Shown: in pieces, positions 25,501 to 34,664 of the stretch
Layout: every line of letters begins with the position of its first letter
How positions within the stretch are numbered: the first letter of the stretch is position 1
Assembly (NCBI RefSeq): GCF_030412265.1
Contig: NZ_JAUHLN010000002.1
Location: 744,001-808,000 of the forward strand
Length of the DNA stretch: 64,000 nt
Source: Fictibacillus terranigra
GTDB lineage: Bacteria > Bacillota > Bacilli > Bacillales > Fictibacillaceae
Direction: 5' to 3'
Notes under the pieces: generated by a model
Told to the model about the DNA's origin: nothing
Database searches by the model: none
The model's input: the letters and a program-made list of their open reading frames with translations, nothing else
Program-made: the position numbers and the translations under genes

Positions 25501-26724
25501 CTACATTTTACCAGAAAACAGAATATTCACACCATGTTTTAGCCCTGCCTCCATCAAAATAAAATCATTGGCGATTGCTTTGTCCATGGTATTTGGAAAT
25601 ACGGGATCCTTCAGCTTAACAAAATCTTTTTTTCCAACTCGCTTCATCACTCCATAAAAACAAAGGAGTTCAAGATATTGCATGATAGCAAATGAATAAT
25701 GCACACCATGAATGAGCGGCAACTGCCTTGGTGTTATGAGCTTTTTTGAGACCAGCCATTTAAAATGGTTAAAAACAGCCGAAAACGTAACAAGTTCTCC
25801 AATTGGAACAGGTACAACCGAGGAAAGGAGTACGTAGGACTGCCAGACAAAGGAAGGTTCATGCAGGGTATAAGCATAGGGAACCGGCATCCCTGCTTCA
25901 GATGGGAAATAAGCGATAGCGGAACGATGTTTGAGGAAGAGGATTTTTAAACGGTGATATGTCAGATGGTCTTGTTTGAAGGCATGGAGCCTCCACTGTT
26001 TTTTCCTATGCAGCCAGGATTTAGCCTGAAATAATGCACCGTTCTTATTTGGGGGAAGATGGTGGAAACCTGTTTTAAAAGAATAGTCGCTCAGAGGAAT
26101 AGAATGAAGCTTTCCATACACACGTGTGGATGTAACGGGAACAATGGAAGAAAGATTGTAAACTTTGGCTTCATCAGGACAAAAATATAAAAGAGAGGGC
26201 AATGGATGACGTGACGAGTCGGTCCGTGCGGCCAGCCAATCAAACGAATGGATTTGAAACGTGGAGGCGTTAAGTCTTTTCAGCCTTTTTTTACTTAAGA
26301 TCCAGACAGGTGCCAGCCCGCAGTTGATGTAGCCTTTACAGCGATCAATAAAAACCGGAGCCGGAATAGTGGAACATTGAAATTCGATGGCACCGCCGGG
26401 CGGGATGAATAAATCGGGGCGCTGGGAGATTTCCGGGAAAAAGGGTTCCAGAAGTGTTTCTGGAAATTCTTTAATGGCCTGTTCGTACAGAAGCTTTTTG
26501 CCAAGAAGGTGGTAAATCGATTCTCCGCTCGATAGGATACAGTTCGATAAACCGGGGAGGTGGGAAAAATGCCAGATCTTCAAATTGCCTGCCTTTATTC
26601 GAACTTTTTCTTTGCAGTGAGGACAATAAAAACCGCTTTCATTTTGTATAGACTTCAGTTCTTCTCTCGTATACCCCGCAAGAAGGTTGATTCTTTTACC
26701 CGTTATCAAATGGGCAACAAGCAT
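25501..26724 (-). CDS. coiA: competence protein CoiA
   Basis: A 407-residue CoiA-family protein. The N-terminal zinc-binding CPHC (residues 34-37 region) and KIWHFSH motif are followed by the nuclease-like core with PDLFIPPGGAIEFQCS (Asp, Glu, Gln) typical of a PD-(D/E)XK fold. In B. subtilis and streptococci CoiA is needed for recombination of incoming DNA during transformation. Located upstream of pepF and downstream of mecA, as in B. subtilis. Start has AGAGGTGATG. Confidence 0.92.
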   Translation of the reverse strand: MLVAHLITGKRINLLAGYTREELKSIQNESGFYCPHCKEKVRIKAGNLKIWHFSHLPGLSNCILSSGESIYHLLGKKLLYEQAIKEFPETLLEPFFPEISQRPDLFIPPGGAIEFQCSTIPAPVFIDRCKGYINCGLAPVWILSKKRLKRLNASTFQIHSFDWLAARTDSSRHPLPSLLYFCPDEAKVYNLSSIVPVTSTRVYGKLHSIPLSDYSFKTGFHHLPPNKNGALFQAKSWLHRKKQWRLHAFKQDHLTYHRLKILFLKHRSAIAYFPSEAGMPVPYAYTLHEPSFVWQSYVLLSSVVPVPIGELVTFSAVFNHFKWLVSKKLITPRQLPLIHGVHYSFAIMQYLELLCFYGVMKRVGKKDFVKLKDPVFPNTMDKAIANDFILMEAGLKHGVNILFSGKM

Positions 26725-26784
26725 AGCATCACCTCTTTTTTTCTTATTTTATGGTAAATAAATTCTTTTTACAAGGCGTCTCAA

Positions 26785-26820
26785 ATAAAAAACACCGATT
26801 CCAAGTTTGAAATCGGTGCA
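26785..26820 (-). terminator. intrinsic terminator after mecA
   Basis: CACCGATT (26793-26800) and AATCGGTG (26811-26818) form the stem; on the minus strand TTTTTTATTT follows. Confidence 0.88.
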
Positions 26821-26823
26821 TTC

Positions 26824-27498
26824 TTACAATGTAAAGTGAGCTGAAATGTCTTCCAGCGCCCGCTCAGCAATAATCTCTTTCCCGTACTCTTGAATTCGAT
26901 GAATGGATGCATCTGAATCTGAGCCATACTCAAGCAGTTGAGACAATAAGTCATCCTGCTCACGGTCCGTTGTTTCAGGATTGAACGTAACATACAAGTA
27001 ATATTTATTATCAAAGTGGTAAAGGGAATTCGCGAATAATGAACTGTCAATATTGTGTGACAGCATGATCATATCTTCAAAATCACTGAAAAGTAACAGA
27101 AAGGACAAGTAGTCTTCGTCTGCAAGCTCGATATCTTCTATTTCCTCTTGATCATCCGCAGTAAACTGCTGATCAAGCAAATTCTCAATGTTCTTATCAA
27201 CAGGAAGATCGATCTTTTCATCTCCAAGAGGAAGCTCAAGCTTGGTGCCGTCTTTTGACATTTGAGCTCTTGTTACGATAATCTCTAGCCCTTTATCCAA
27301 GGCTTGCACCTGAATCCACAATGGGCCTTCTAAAGGAAATTGTTCCTGCTGATGCGCTTCATCCATCATTTCCCAGAACAGTTCTTCCCCCCGCTCACGA
27401 TTAGACCAGATTTCTTCACGGTCAAAACCCCTGTCTTCAATATCTCTATACGTTATAAAAAATTTAATTGTAAATTCATTTACTCTTTCTATTTCCAT
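26824..27498 (-). CDS. mecA: adaptor protein MecA
   Basis: A 224-residue adaptor that delivers ComK (and other clients) to ClpC and drives ClpC hexamer assembly. MEIERVNEFTIKFFITYRDIEDRGFDREEIW is the substrate-binding N-terminal domain; a highly acidic linker around residues 110-130 leads to the ClpC-binding C-terminal domain (FSDFEDMIMLSHNI...YHFDNKYYLYVTF). Monocistronic with its own terminator. Together with coiA, med and comZ it gives this window a set of competence regulators. Confidence 0.95.
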   Translation of the reverse strand: MEIERVNEFTIKFFITYRDIEDRGFDREEIWSNRERGEELFWEMMDEAHQQEQFPLEGPLWIQVQALDKGLEIIVTRAQMSKDGTKLELPLGDEKIDLPVDKNIENLLDQQFTADDQEEIEDIELADEDYLSFLLLFSDFEDMIMLSHNIDSSLFANSLYHFDNKYYLYVTFNPETTDREQDDLLSQLLEYGSDSDASIHRIQEYGKEIIAERALEDISAHFTL

Positions 27499-27770
27499 TT
27501 CGTTCTCTCCCTTCTAACCGTATTGTAACCTATGAAGGGATAATTTCCCCTGGGTATGATGTATTGTCACTTTTTCCTAAAAAAAGAAAATTCAATCCAT
27601 AGCTGGCTCATTCTTGTACTTCTATTCTATGACAAAACATCAAAGTTGGAAATAAAAATGCTGACCATTTTCGGCCCTTTTTTTAAGAATAAATGGTCTT
27701 TATTTGAAAGAAGTTTTGTACATTTTAACATACATCGTTTTGTTTAGCACTTGAAAGGGGTTTTTCTTTC

Positions 27771-28442
27771 GTGGATACAGATTTTGTCCTGGCCCTCATG
27801 CAGATCATCGCCATCGACGTTCTTCTTGGTGGAGATAACGCAATCGTTATTGCTCTCGCGAGCCGCAACTTGCCTGAACATCAGAGGAATAAAGCGATTT
27901 TTATTGGAACTGGCCTCGCCATCTTCATCAGGATCATCTTAACCATCCTGGTTGTCTATTTGCTGAAGATCCCTTTTCTTTATGTGGCTGGAGGAGCGCT
28001 TTTGACCTATATCGCCTTTCAGCTGATTGTACATGAGGAAAACGATAACAATATTAAACCAGGGATGACCTTATTTTCTGCGATCCGCACCATTGTTGTC
28101 GCCGACATCGCAATGGGCCTTGATAATGTACTGGCTGTTGCCGGTGCTTCAAAAGGATCGGTCCATCTTGTGATTATGGGACTCATTATATCCGTTCCGA
28201 TTATTATATGGGGCAGCAAGGCGATCCTTCTTCTTATGGAGCATTTCCCGCTTCTTATCTATTTTGGTGCTGGCATTTTGGCCTACACCGCTGGCGAAAT
28301 GCTCACATCAGAAAAAGAGCTTCAGCCCTTCTTTCACAAAAATCCGAACTTAGAGGCTGGTCTGACCACCCTTGTTGTGACGGGAGTTATATTGGCCGGT
28401 CTTTTGTCCAATTACATCCATTCACGTAAACCAAAACGGTAA
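27771..28442 (+). CDS. yjbE: TerC-family integral membrane protein (YjbE)
   Basis: A 223-residue protein with seven predicted helices and the family motifs IDVLLGGDNAIVIALA near residues 14-29 and DIAMGLDNVLAVAGA near 106-120, whose Asp residues are thought to bind metal. TerC proteins have been linked to Mn2+ efflux and metalation of exported enzymes. GTG start after AAAGGGG. The 271 bases upstream contain no recognisable Mn2+ (yybP-ykoY) riboswitch. Confidence 0.9.
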   Translation: MDTDFVLALMQIIAIDVLLGGDNAIVIALASRNLPEHQRNKAIFIGTGLAIFIRIILTILVVYLLKIPFLYVAGGALLTYIAFQLIVHEENDNNIKPGMTLFSAIRTIVVADIAMGLDNVLAVAGASKGSVHLVIMGLIISVPIIIWGSKAILLLMEHFPLLIYFGAGILAYTAGEMLTSEKELQPFFHKNPNLEAGLTTLVVTGVILAGLLSNYIHSRKPKR

Positions 28443-28444
28443 GA

Positions 28445-28488
28445 TAAAAAAAGCTTCTACAGAACTTAATCTGTAGAAGCTTTTTTAA
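28445..28488. terminator. strong bidirectional terminator, yjbE / spx
   Basis: AAAAAGCTTCTACAGA and TCTGTAGAAGCTTTTT form a 16-bp stem that overlaps the spx stop codon. Confidence 0.92.
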
Positions 28489-28880
28489 TTAACCATACGC
28501 TGTGCTTCGAGCAATTGATACGTACGGACTTTTCTAGGTAAAAACCTTCTGATTTCATCTTCATTGTAGCCTACCTGGAGTCGTTTTTCATCCATGATAA
28601 TCGGCCGTCTTAAAAGTCCAGGATTGTCAGCAATAAGCTGATAAAGATCCTGAAGAGGCATGGTCTCTACATTCAGGTTTAATTCCTGAAATGTTTTTGA
28701 ACGGGTAGAAATGATTTCATCCGTCCCATCCTCCGTCATTCGAAGGATTTGTTTAACTTCCTCTATACTCAAAGGCTCTGAAAAAATATTTCTTTCTTGG
28801 TATGGAATGTCGTTATCTTTTAACCACGCTTTTGCCTTACGACAAGATGTACAACTCGGCGAAGTAAATAAAGTAACCAT
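28485..28880 (-). CDS. spx: global redox regulator Spx
   Basis: A 131-residue ArsC-fold protein nearly identical in landmarks to B. subtilis Spx: redox switch Cys10-Cys13 (SPSCTSC), [44 protein letters not shown]. It binds the RNA polymerase alpha subunit and reprograms transcription under disulfide stress; degradation is through YjbH-ClpXP. ATG 28880 with AAGGAGA is chosen over the longer frame to 28901, giving the canonical length. Regulation by several promoters is known elsewhere but not visible here. Confidence 0.96.
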   Translation of the reverse strand: MVTLFTSPSCTSCRKAKAWLKDNDIPYQERNIFSEPLSIEEVKQILRMTEDGTDEIISTRSKTFQELNLNVETMPLQDLYQLIADNPGLLRRPIIMDEKRLQVGYNEDEIRRFLPRKVRTYQLLEAQRMVN

Positions 28881-29086
28881 ATGGATCTTCTCCTTCCCCA
28901 TCCTACTGATTTAACCCCTACTTTATAATAGTTATTAAATCATATTTTTTATTATACTACATTTTCTTTAAACAAAAAAGGTCTTCACAAAAATATAATA
29001 AAACTTGTACAACACAACTTCATAACGTGTGCTCTCATTTATATAGACGTTTTACCCAGAAAAAAGTTTCATAAAACATAAAAAGA

Positions 29087-29118
29087 AATAGGATGAAAAA
29101 AACTTTTCATCCTATACT
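29087..29118 (-). terminator. terminator-like hairpin after the small basic gene
   Basis: AGGATGAAAA and TTTTCATCCT (29091-29115) form a perfect stem; on the minus strand the right arm runs into ATTTCTTTTT. Confidence 0.65.
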
Positions 29119-29122
29119 TGCT

Positions 29123-29251
29123 TTATGCAATGGATTTGACTTGAGATGCAGGTCCTTTTTTAGGAACCGTAGATAAGCCTTTTAAATTCTTTTTGAGCAT
29201 CTCTTTCAATAATTCGCGCTTGCTTTGTTTTTTCTTATCTTTGGCTTTCAT
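29123..29251 (-). CDS. small basic protein of unknown function
   Basis: A 42-residue Lys-rich protein (KAKDKKKQSKRELLKEMLKK) starting at ATG 29251 behind an excellent AAGGAGGT. No Cys and no membrane helix; a single amphipathic basic helix followed by a loose GPASQ-containing tail. I do not recognise it. It follows the GNAT gene by 24 bases on the same strand and has a hairpin at its end. Confidence 0.65.
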   Translation of the reverse strand: MKAKDKKKQSKRELLKEMLKKNLKGLSTVPKKGPASQVKSIA

Positions 29252-29275
29252 GCAGATACCTCCTTGCCATAGAAA

Positions 29276-29839
29276 TTACTCGGTTATGGCGTCTTTATCG
29301 TGCTGAAAGGTGAGCACATCGGCTACATCCTGATAAGCTCTGCCGTACAATTCTTTATCTTTGTACGTATGTATTTCATTATACGTCTTTTTCATGTTTT
29401 CATAAATACTTTCTTCACTTTCTCCCTTTGGCGCCCAATACAGAATCTCCATCACGTTCACTTTATCCGTAGCCAGTGATCTCCTTTGGTAACCGATTTT
29501 AGAGGCATGCTTAAACCCTTCACGCCGATAGAACCGCTGCCGTTTTTCAGTATCCGAGTCTTCATAATCAACCGGTTCCACTTCCAAGATGATCGGTTTT
29601 CCTTTTTCCTTCAGTTTTTGAAGCAGTTTCTTCCCTAACCCCTGACCGCGGGATTCTTTTGAAACAAACAAATAATCAATAAAAATAAAATCATCAAGCT
29701 CCACATACATCAAAACATGGTGTGGACCTTCATCTTTATGATAAATGTCTCCTTTATCTTCTAAAAGGAGTTCCATATGTTCCTGTGATTTCATTTCCTC
29801 AACGGGAAAGTACTGATTTAATTTATCATACCAATTCAT
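29276..29839 (-). CDS. yjbC: GNAT-family acetyltransferase (YjbC-like)
   Basis: A 187-residue GNAT protein. The acetyl-CoA-binding motif A is visible as VSKESRGQGLGKKLLQKL (R/Q-x-x-G-x-G/A form), preceded by beta-strands FIFIDYLFV and followed by FYRREGF. Length and position near spx correspond to B. subtilis yjbC, which shares regulation with spx there. Acceptor substrate unknown. Confidence 0.85.
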   Translation of the reverse strand: MNWYDKLNQYFPVEEMKSQEHMELLLEDKGDIYHKDEGPHHVLMYVELDDFIFIDYLFVSKESRGQGLGKKLLQKLKEKGKPIILEVEPVDYEDSDTEKRQRFYRREGFKHASKIGYQRRSLATDKVNVMEILYWAPKGESEESIYENMKKTYNEIHTYKDKELYGRAYQDVADVLTFQHDKDAITE

Positions 29840-29980
29840 AGAGTCATGCCAGCTCCTAACTGTAGTTATTTAGTTATAGAGTAAGTAAAAGAAATCGTTT
29901 TAGTTTTCCCTCTTTCCAAAGGGATAAACATCTTATACAATAGAGAGAGGAAATGTATGCCTTTTCACCGGAGGGATAAG

Positions 29981-30166
29981 ATGGTGCAGTTTTTCCGTGA
30001 TTTACTGCTGCTCGCTATTTTCATCATTGGGCTGACTGCTTTTATGGGAATCCTATCCCATTGGTTCTCGCTTAAAGTGTTCGGCGGCAAATCAGTATTT
30101 AAATTCGTAGAACGCTCAAAATCTTTTCAGTCCAATTGGAAAAACGTACAACGAAGACACCAGTAA
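29981..30166 (+). CDS. small single-helix membrane protein
   Basis: A 61-residue protein with one N-terminal transmembrane segment (about residues 6-27, LLLLAIFIIGLTAFMGIL) and a basic, probably cytoplasmic, tail. GGAGGG precedes ATG 29981; an upstream in-frame ATG at 29957 also has an AGAGG and would add eight residues. Divergent from the GNAT gene, followed by a terminator. Function unknown. Confidence 0.6.
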   Translation: MVQFFRDLLLLAIFIIGLTAFMGILSHWFSLKVFGGKSVFKFVERSKSFQSNWKNVQRRHQ

Positions 30167-30200
30167 ACAACTTCTGGCTTTACGAGAAGTTGTTTTTTTG
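30163..30200 (+). terminator. intrinsic terminator
   Basis: ACAACTTCT (30167-30175) with AGAAGTTGT (30185-30193), then a T7 run. Confidence 0.88.
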
Positions 30201-30241
30201 TGAAGATAAAAAAAGAACATACATACTTGAGGTGGAGATTC

Positions 30242-31996
30242 ATGCATATTAATTTGCGATCATTTATTGAACAGTTACGAAAAGAAAATGAAATCACTGA
30301 GATAAACGCCGAGGTCGACCCTTACCTCGAGATCCCGGAAATTCATCGAAGAATTATTGATGAACAGGGGCCTGCCCTTCTCTTTACAAATGTGAAAGGA
30401 AGCGACATACCCGTTGTGACCAATCTGTTTGGTACGATCCGCCGGGTTGAACTTGCCTTTGGCCCCAGACCAGAAGCTCTGGTCAAACAGCTGGTCGATT
30501 CCATCGATGACCTCCTCCCTCCATCTCCTGGGAAGTTGTGGGGCAAAAAAGGGATGATTAAAGACGTCCTTAAGATCGGAACAAGAAACATCAAACCTTC
30601 AAAAGCTCCGATCATGGAATCGTTCACGTCTGATGTAAACATGAAGAAGCTCCCTGCCCTGACCGGCTGGCACCTGGACAGCAACCCGTTTGTGACGCTT
30701 CCGCTCGTCTACACCGAGCATCCAGATAAACACGAGCATAATCTTGGTATGTATCGCATTGAGATCAAAGAAGAGAAAAAAACGGGTATTCACTGGCAAA
30801 TACACAAGGGAGGCGGCTTCCACCATTATGCCGCCGAACAAAAGAATGAAAACCTTCCTGTGACATTATTCCTTGGCGGACCGCCTGCTCTAGTGATCAG
30901 CGCCATTGCGCCTCTTCCTGAAGCAGTGCCTGAGCTTATGTTTTCTTCCATGCTCATGGGAGACAAGCTGAACCTTACACAAGCACCGGGTCATCCCCAC
31001 CCGCTGATCGCGGAAGCCGAGTTTGCGTTTGGAGGATTTGTCCCGCCACACATCCGAGAACCTGAGGGCCCGTTTGGCGACCATTACGGATATTATTCAT
31101 GGGCACACGATTTCCCTGTTTTCAACGTGAATCGCATGTGGAAACGCAAAGACGCCATCTATCCCGCAACGGTGGTAGGAAAACCAAAACAGGAAGACTA
31201 TTTTATCGGTGAATACCTTCAGCGACTCATGAGCCCGCTCTTTCCAGTAGTCATGAACGGGGTGAAACAGCTGTGGACTTATGCAGAGACCGGTTTCCAC
31301 GCGCTTGCAGGAGCTGTAGTACGTGAATCGTATTATAAGGAAGGCCTCGCACACGCTTTTAGAATTATGGGTGAGGGACAGCTTACGTTAACCAAGTTCC
31401 TCATGGTAACTAACAAAGAAGTTGATCTTCAGGACTTCTCTCAGCTTCTTGAAGCCGTGTTGGAAAGATTCCTTCCTGAACGTGATCTGTTGATCCTTCA
31501 CGATACATCGATGGATACGCTTGATTATACCGGCCGGAAATTCAATACAGGCAGCAAAGCCATCATGACAGGTCTTGGAGAGCCAGTACGAGAATTGAAA
31601 CGTTTGTATGAAGGCGGAACGATTCCAGGCATTAATGACGTTCAGGCGTATTGCGGAGGCTGTTTATGTGTATCTGGCCCGGCATTTGTCGAGGATCCAG
31701 AGTTTGGTGAAAGACTCCTTCGAACAGGAGAAGAGCAGCTTAACAACTGGCAGCTCGTATTTTTAGTGGACGATGCCTCAATCGCTGCAACTCAGTCACA
31801 ATTCTTATGGACAACGTTTACCCGTTTCGATCCCGCTTATGACCTCTACGCCAAACATGAAGTAGTACGCAACAAGATTAAATACAGCGGACCTATCATC
31901 ATAGATGCGAGGATGAAACCTTTTTATCCCGAAACAGTGGAAACCAGGGAAGATATTGCCCAATTGGTTTCCAGACGGTGGAACGACTATTTTTAA
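30242..31996 (+). CDS. UbiD-family (prenylated-FMN) decarboxylase, long form
   Basis: A 584-residue UbiD-like protein, clearly longer than YclC/BsdC or E. coli UbiD (just under 500). Landmarks are the GMYRIEI...GIHWQIHKGGGFHH block (Arg and cofactor contacts), PLPEAVPELMFSSMLMG and the REPEGPFGDHYGYYS block carrying the catalytic Glu/Asp residues. Reversible decarboxylation of an aromatic or unsaturated acid is expected, using prenyl-FMN made by a UbiX; no ubiX is nearby. Length is nearer the Helicobacter-type UbiD of menaquinone synthesis, but no other futalosine genes are in view. ATG 30242 follows GAGGTGGAG. Confidence 0.88.
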   Translation: MHINLRSFIEQLRKENEITEINAEVDPYLEIPEIHRRIIDEQGPALLFTNVKGSDIPVVTNLFGTIRRVELAFGPRPEALVKQLVDSIDDLLPPSPGKLWGKKGMIKDVLKIGTRNIKPSKAPIMESFTSDVNMKKLPALTGWHLDSNPFVTLPLVYTEHPDKHEHNLGMYRIEIKEEKKTGIHWQIHKGGGFHHYAAEQKNENLPVTLFLGGPPALVISAIAPLPEAVPELMFSSMLMGDKLNLTQAPGHPHPLIAEAEFAFGGFVPPHIREPEGPFGDHYGYYSWAHDFPVFNVNRMWKRKDAIYPATVVGKPKQEDYFIGEYLQRLMSPLFPVVMNGVKQLWTYAETGFHALAGAVVRESYYKEGLAHAFRIMGEGQLTLTKFLMVTNKEVDLQDFSQLLEAVLERFLPERDLLILHDTSMDTLDYTGRKFNTGSKAIMTGLGEPVRELKRLYEGGTIPGINDVQAYCGGCLCVSGPAFVEDPEFGERLLRTGEEQLNNWQLVFLVDDASIAATQSQFLWTTFTRFDPAYDLYAKHEVVRNKIKYSGPIIIDARMKPFYPETVETREDIAQLVSRRWNDYF

Positions 31997-32030
31997 ATAA
32001 AAAAAGGCTCAAGTGAGCCTTTTTTTTGTT
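31997..32030 (+). terminator. intrinsic terminator after the UbiD gene
   Basis: A 12-bp stem with AAGGCTC / GAGCCTT core and a T8 tail (31999-32026). Confidence 0.92.
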
Positions 32031-32151
32031 AGATTTTAAAACTATTTCATTGATTAAGACGTGAAACGGTGGTATAGTATTTAACAATATACATTTTTAG
32101 CATTTTCTCCTAGCCGATGGCTGGAGACTGTTGCAGAAAGGAGAGAATCAA

Positions 32152-32688
32152 ATGAGAAACGTAAGACTGACCGATCTTTTCCTTCATCCATCTGCTCAAA
32201 AGTATTTGGAACGTTCTGGACTTGTTCATGCGATTTCAACTGCATACCAAGCGTTTTCACTCGCTAATGAGCATGGCGTCAACCCCGACCTGGCTACAAA
32301 AGCAGCACTTCTTCATGACATCGGCCATTACACCTGGTATACAAACGGCCAGTGGGATTACTCCCTCTATAAGGAAAATGACATTCATGCGATTAAAGGT
32401 GCTGAAAGAGCACATAAACTACTCATTGAGCTTGGAGAAGATCCTAAAAAAGCAAAAGAGATCGCTCTTGCCATTCTCCTTCATACGGATTCGTATTTAC
32501 CCGAAGGGCATCTTCAGCTATTACCCCTTCAGCGTGTAGTCGCACTTGCGGATGAAGCGGATGAAGAGCCTGGCGGATTGCACCATTATCGTAAGCTTGA
32601 CCATAGAACGGCCTTAAACCGAATTAAAAAACTGGACCGATTGGTGGATGCTCATTATGAGACAAAAAATCTAAAACACTCCGTATAG
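32152..32688 (+). CDS. HD-domain phosphohydrolase-like protein
   Basis: A 178-residue HD-superfamily protein. The metal ligands are readable as HAISTAYQAF (His), AALLHDIGHYTW (HD pair) and a later LLHTDSYLPEGHLQLLPLQRVVALADEADE (His and Asp). It may hydrolyse a nucleotide or other phosphate ester; substrate unknown. AAAGGAGAG precedes ATG 32152. Its stop lies within the following terminator. Confidence 0.8.
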   Translation: MRNVRLTDLFLHPSAQKYLERSGLVHAISTAYQAFSLANEHGVNPDLATKAALLHDIGHYTWYTNGQWDYSLYKENDIHAIKGAERAHKLLIELGEDPKKAKEIALAILLHTDSYLPEGHLQLLPLQRVVALADEADEEPGGLHHYRKLDHRTALNRIKKLDRLVDAHYETKNLKHSV

Positions 32689-32714
32689 ATGATATCCATA
32701 CGGAGTGTTTTCGT
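32670..32714. terminator. bidirectional terminator, HD gene / degV-like gene
   Basis: AAAACACTCCGTAT (32673-32686) pairs with ATACGGAGTGTTTT (32698-32711), a perfect 14-bp stem. Confidence 0.9.
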
Positions 32715-32722
32715 ATATACTG

Positions 32723-33574
32723 TTAATGGAAGATAAAACCAATGGCATTTTCGCTGGCGTACGTCCCAATCGTACTTCCAAAACGGGTAAAAGAAATTGA
32801 TTTAAACGCATGAAACGAAAACAGATCACCAAACTCCTTGATGACGTCCTCTTTGGACGGAAGACTATGAATGATAAAAAGCTCCTTTTCAGGATGCTTT
32901 TGCTTCCAATCATGAAGAAGCTCCATCAGCTTATTTAATCCTTTTTTCTTCCCTCTGTACTTTCCAACCGTTCCAACAATCCCATTTTGAACGGAAAGAA
33001 GAGGTTTTATATTCAGAAATTCAGCAACGGCTCCCTGGACCGCAGAAATCCTGCCGCCCTTTTTAACATTCTCCAATGTTTCAAGTAATACATAACCCAG
33101 TATCGATTGTTTTTTCTCATTGATGCTCGCCACTATTTCGACAGCATTCTTGCCTTCCTGCACAAGCTTCTCTGCTTCCTTCAGCAAAACGTGAATTCCT
33201 GCAGAAGCCGTTCCTGTATCAATAATATGAACTTTATTCTGAACCGTTTCATCCAGCATCCCTTTCGCAATTCCAGCGCTTTGAACAGTACCGCTCAGAT
33301 TCGATGAAAGCCCTAGATAAATCAGCTCGTTTCCTTTGTCAAGCTCGGAAAGAAAAACATCATAAAAAGCCTGAGGAGATGGCTGGCTTGTTTTTGGAAG
33401 ACTTTCTTCTTTTGCCATCCGCTCATAAAATTCATCCATGCTAATATCAACACCATCTAAATAATGGTCATCTTTGAACGTAATATTAAGCGGAATGATG
33501 ACAAAAGGAACGGATAATGTATGATGCTCTACGCAGTAGTCGCTTGCACTATCCAGAATTAAAGTGATACTCAT
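32723..33574 (-). CDS. DegV-family fatty-acid-binding protein
   Basis: A 283-residue DegV protein: LILDSASD at the start, TSQPSPQAFYDVF, YLGLSSNLSGTVQSA (lipid carboxylate-binding Ser/Thr) and KGGRISAVQGAVAEFLNIKPLL are family signatures. DegV/FakB proteins present fatty acids to a kinase (FakA) for phospholipid synthesis. ATG 33574 with GAGGTAATGG is chosen, giving typical length; the frame is open to 33619. Not adjacent to a FakA gene. Confidence 0.92.
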   Translation of the reverse strand: MSITLILDSASDYCVEHHTLSVPFVIIPLNITFKDDHYLDGVDISMDEFYERMAKEESLPKTSQPSPQAFYDVFLSELDKGNELIYLGLSSNLSGTVQSAGIAKGMLDETVQNKVHIIDTGTASAGIHVLLKEAEKLVQEGKNAVEIVASINEKKQSILGYVLLETLENVKKGGRISAVQGAVAEFLNIKPLLSVQNGIVGTVGKYRGKKKGLNKLMELLHDWKQKHPEKELFIIHSLPSKEDVIKEFGDLFSFHAFKSISFTRFGSTIGTYASENAIGFIFH

Positions 33575-33622
33575 TCCATTACCTCGTTTCAAATAATCCT
33601 TATAACCCCTTTTAAACATAAC

Positions 33623-33655
33623 ATAAAACGACCCCCTGATATACAGGAGATCGCG
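33623..33655 (-). terminator. terminator of the opp operon
   Basis: CGACCCCCTG (33629-33638) and CAGGAGATCG (33644-33653) form a 10-bp stem with two G-U pairs; TTTTATG follows on the minus strand. Confidence 0.7.
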
Positions 33656-33662
33656 TTATTAC

Positions 33663-34664
33663 CTACTGTTTGTTCTCATTGTTCAAATCATTGTCATAAA
33701 GATGGCATGCAACCCAGTGGCCTTCTCTAGCTTCCTGCCACTTTGGAACGGCGCTGGCACAAACATCCATGGCATGCGGGCAGCGCGTTCGGAAACGGCA
33801 GCCGCTTGGAGGGCTGATCGGGCTGGGAATATCCCCCTCAAGGATAATACGTTCCCGGCTGCGCTCTACTTCAGGATCCGGAACTGGAATCGCGGACAGA
33901 AGCGCTTGCGTATAAGGGTGAAGAGGCTCTTCGTAAAGCTCGTCACTTTCAGCAAGCTCGACAATGTTTCCAAGGTACATCACGCCTACACGGTCGGAAA
34001 TATGCTTTACCATGGAAAGATCATGGGCAATAAATAAATAAGTCAGCCCGCGTTCTTTTTGAAGTTTCATCATTAGGTTAACCACCTGTGCCTGGATGGA
34101 TACGTCCAAGGCTGAAATCGGTTCGTCAGCAATGATGAAATCAGGGTCTACAGCAAGTGCACGGGCGATACCAATACGCTGGCGCTGTCCGCCTGAGAAT
34201 TCATGAGGATAGCGGCTGGCATGAGCACGGTTAAGACCCACGGTTTCTAGAAGCTCATATACTCGCTCCATACGCTCCTTATCGTTCTTCGCGAGGCCGT
34301 GAATATCTATTCCCTCGGCAATAATATCTTTGATCGTCATCCTTGGATTTAAGGACGCATAGGGATCCTGGAATATCATTTGCATTTTGCGGTTAAACGA
34401 TTTCAGTTCTTTTTTGGATTTCTTTCCGTGAACATCAACACCCTCGTAGGAAACGTTGCCCGCTGTAGCTTCGTATAGGCGGATAATCGTTCTTCCAGTC
34501 GTTGATTTCCCGCAGCCAGATTCTCCAACAAGCCCGAGTGTTTCACCTTTATATATATCAAAGCTAACATCGTCTACTGCTTTCAGCACAGCATTCTTGC
34601 CAACATTAAAGTGCTTTTTCAGGTTCTTTACTTCTAATAGCTTTTCTCTTTCTACAACTGCCAT
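33663..34664 (-). CDS. oppF: oligopeptide ABC transporter ATP-binding protein OppF
   Basis: A 333-residue ABC ATPase: Walker A GESGCGKS, signature FSGGQRQR and Walker B DFIIADEP, then the oligopeptide-transporter C-terminal extension with Cys residues ([15 protein letters not shown]) that can hold an iron-sulfur cluster. Partner of OppD on the cytoplasmic face. Its ATG overlaps the oppD stop (TAATG), with GGAGGTG before it. Last gene of the operon. Confidence 0.96.
   Translation of the reverse strand: MAVVEREKLLEVKNLKKHFNVGKNAVLKAVDDVSFDIYKGETLGLVGESGCGKSTTGRTIIRLYEATAGNVSYEGVDVHGKKSKKELKSFNRKMQMIFQDPYASLNPRMTIKDIIAEGIDIHGLAKNDKERMERVYELLETVGLNRAHASRYPHEFSGGQRQRIGIARALAVDPDFIIADEPISALDVSIQAQVVNLMMKLQKERGLTYLFIAHDLSMVKHISDRVGVMYLGNIVELAESDELYEEPLHPYTQALLSAIPVPDPEVERSRERIILEGDIPSPISPPSGCRFRTRCPHAMDVCASAVPKWQEAREGHWVACHLYDNDLNNENKQ

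Noticed and set aside
27556-27747. 63-codon frame upstream of the TerC gene
   Set aside because: No ribosome site, Phe/Lys-rich composition typical of AT-rich non-coding DNA.
27499-27770. Mn2+ (yybP-ykoY) riboswitch before the TerC gene
   Set aside because: I looked for the conserved aptamer core and saw none; the stretch is AT-rich without a terminator switch.
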